This document shows, piece after piece, positions 6,995 through 7,433 of a DNA stretch of 7,433 bases. The translations under genes were made by a program, and so were the position numbers. Origin of the DNA: Acetobacteraceae bacterium (GTDB lineage: Bacteria > Pseudomonadota > Alphaproteobacteria > Acetobacterales > Acetobacteraceae); NCBI GenBank assembly GCA_947475475.1, contig CANJOG010000080.1, positions 1-7,433 on the forward strand. Direction: 5' to 3'. The notes below the pieces were generated by a model. It saw nothing but the letters and a program-made list of their open reading frames with translations, was not told the origin of the DNA and ran no database searches. Position 1 is the stretch's first letter, and every line of letters starts with the position of its first letter.

Positions 6995-7174
6995 GGGATA
7001 ACCTTTCAAGTATTGGTTGAATTGACGAGTTAAGATCCGGCAGAATCATCGATCACTGTTAGAAATTTAGTCTTCGCTTACCTTGGCACAGGAGTTTCAG
7101 AATTTGGTGGTGACCGGAATCACGTTCACCGTGAATTCGTGGCCCAGCGGTACGCCGAAATTCCGGCTATTGAT

Positions 7175-7288
7175 TTAGCGAGGATGACTCGTCGCATAGA
7201 GAGTTGCGCCGGCAAGAGTGGTTAGAAATCCAGCCAGGAAATACCAGGTCGCAGCGTTGCCGGTTTGACCGCTCAACGTGCCAAGCAT
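7175..7288 (-). CDS. Possible small single-helix membrane protein or 3' end of a disrupted gene
   Basis: From ATG 7288 a 37-residue product is read, ending SHPR. Residues about 15-33 (WYFLAGFLTTLAGATLYAT) form one hydrophobic segment long enough to cross the membrane. The frame stays open upstream to 7423. The stretch just before the ATG (TGCLIGVDTFRDPLKD) also looks like protein, so the true start may be further right, but no ATG, GTG or TTG is found there in frame. The Shine-Dalgarno-like GAAGG is only 2 nt before the ATG. I do not recognise the family. It may be a small gene or the tail of a frameshifted larger one. Confidence 0.35.
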   Translation of the reverse strand: MLGTLSGQTGNAATWYFLAGFLTTLAGATLYATSHPR

Positions 7289-7344
7289 GTCCTTCAGAGG
7301 ATCACGGAACGTGTCAACGCCAATGAGACAGCCGGTCTTCGAGA

Positions 7345-7433
7345 TTAGGCTTGGAGTTTCAGCTTCTGCGCAGGCGGGTTGATCCAGACCACGGTGGGTT
7401 TTTGAGGTGGCGCGGGAGGTTTGTTAACGAAGC
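7345..7433 (-). CDS. Possible 3' end of a gene entering from the right edge
   Basis: One minus-strand frame is open from the window edge to a TAA at 7345-7347, giving 28 codons rich in proline and lysine (NKPPAPPQKPTVVWINPPAQ, then KLKLQA). The product looks more protein-like than the other two frames over the same bases. It is too short to identify. It ends just where the neighbouring minus-strand frame (to 7175) begins to look coding, so it could be the upstream part of the same gene broken by a frameshift. Confidence 0.3.
   Translation of the reverse strand, partial: FVNKPPAPPQKPTVVWINPPAQKLKLQA

Larger units (their letters stand above)
6995..7433. other. Region without a secure gene
   Basis: About 440 nt upstream of the lipoprotein gene. 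It should contain that gene's promoter on the minus strand, but no convincing -35/-10 pair or EcfG-type GGAAC/CGTT pair was found. The plus strand has no open frame of note. The right half holds the two short minus-strand frames listed separately. Confidence 0.5.

Noticed and set aside
7055..7101. Minus-strand GAAAC and CGAA 17 nt apart, resembling an EcfG promoter for the lipoprotein
   Set aside because: The spacing fits, but both boxes differ from GGAAC and CGTT, so the match is no better than chance.

Overview
The window looks like a moderately GC-rich proteobacterial chromosome segment, most likely from an alphaproteobacterium. That placement is inferred from the style of the isovaleryl-CoA/methylcrotonyl-CoA genes and from an EcfG-like ECF sigma factor. 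It cannot be settled from the sequence alone. No rRNA, tRNA, CRISPR array or insertion sequence was seen.

Left part (1-4378, plus strand): a tightly packed leucine/isovalerate degradation operon. It starts inside isovaleryl-CoA dehydrogenase (liuA, 5' end outside the window). The carboxyltransferase (beta, liuB) and biotin-carrying (alpha, liuD) subunits of 3-methylcrotonyl-CoA carboxylase follow. Gaps are only 5 and 8 nt, and the liuD ribosome binding site overlaps the liuB stop codon. Together the three genes turn isovaleryl-CoA into 3-methylcrotonyl-CoA and then 3-methylglutaconyl-CoA. The hydratase (liuC), which lies between the carboxylase genes in the Pseudomonas liu cluster, is absent here, and no HMG-CoA lyase (liuE) follows liuD.

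Middle (4379-5648, plus strand): after a 105-nt gap comes a luciferase-like (LLM) flavin-dependent oxidoreductase of unknown substrate. It has a strong Shine-Dalgarno and a GC-rich hairpin just before it. A perfect 9-bp hairpin after its stop probably ends the transcript.

Right part (5649-7433): visibly less GC-rich and unrelated to leucine catabolism. A 239-nt spacer rich in short inverted repeats leads into an ECF-type sigma factor (plus strand) with a textbook intrinsic terminator. Facing it is a small glycine-zipper lipoprotein gene (minus strand) with its own hairpin. The last 440 nt hold no secure gene. On the minus strand, two short frames near the right edge look protein-like: a 3' gene end running in from outside, and a one-helix membrane segment in the next frame. 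They may be two small genes or one frame-disrupted gene.
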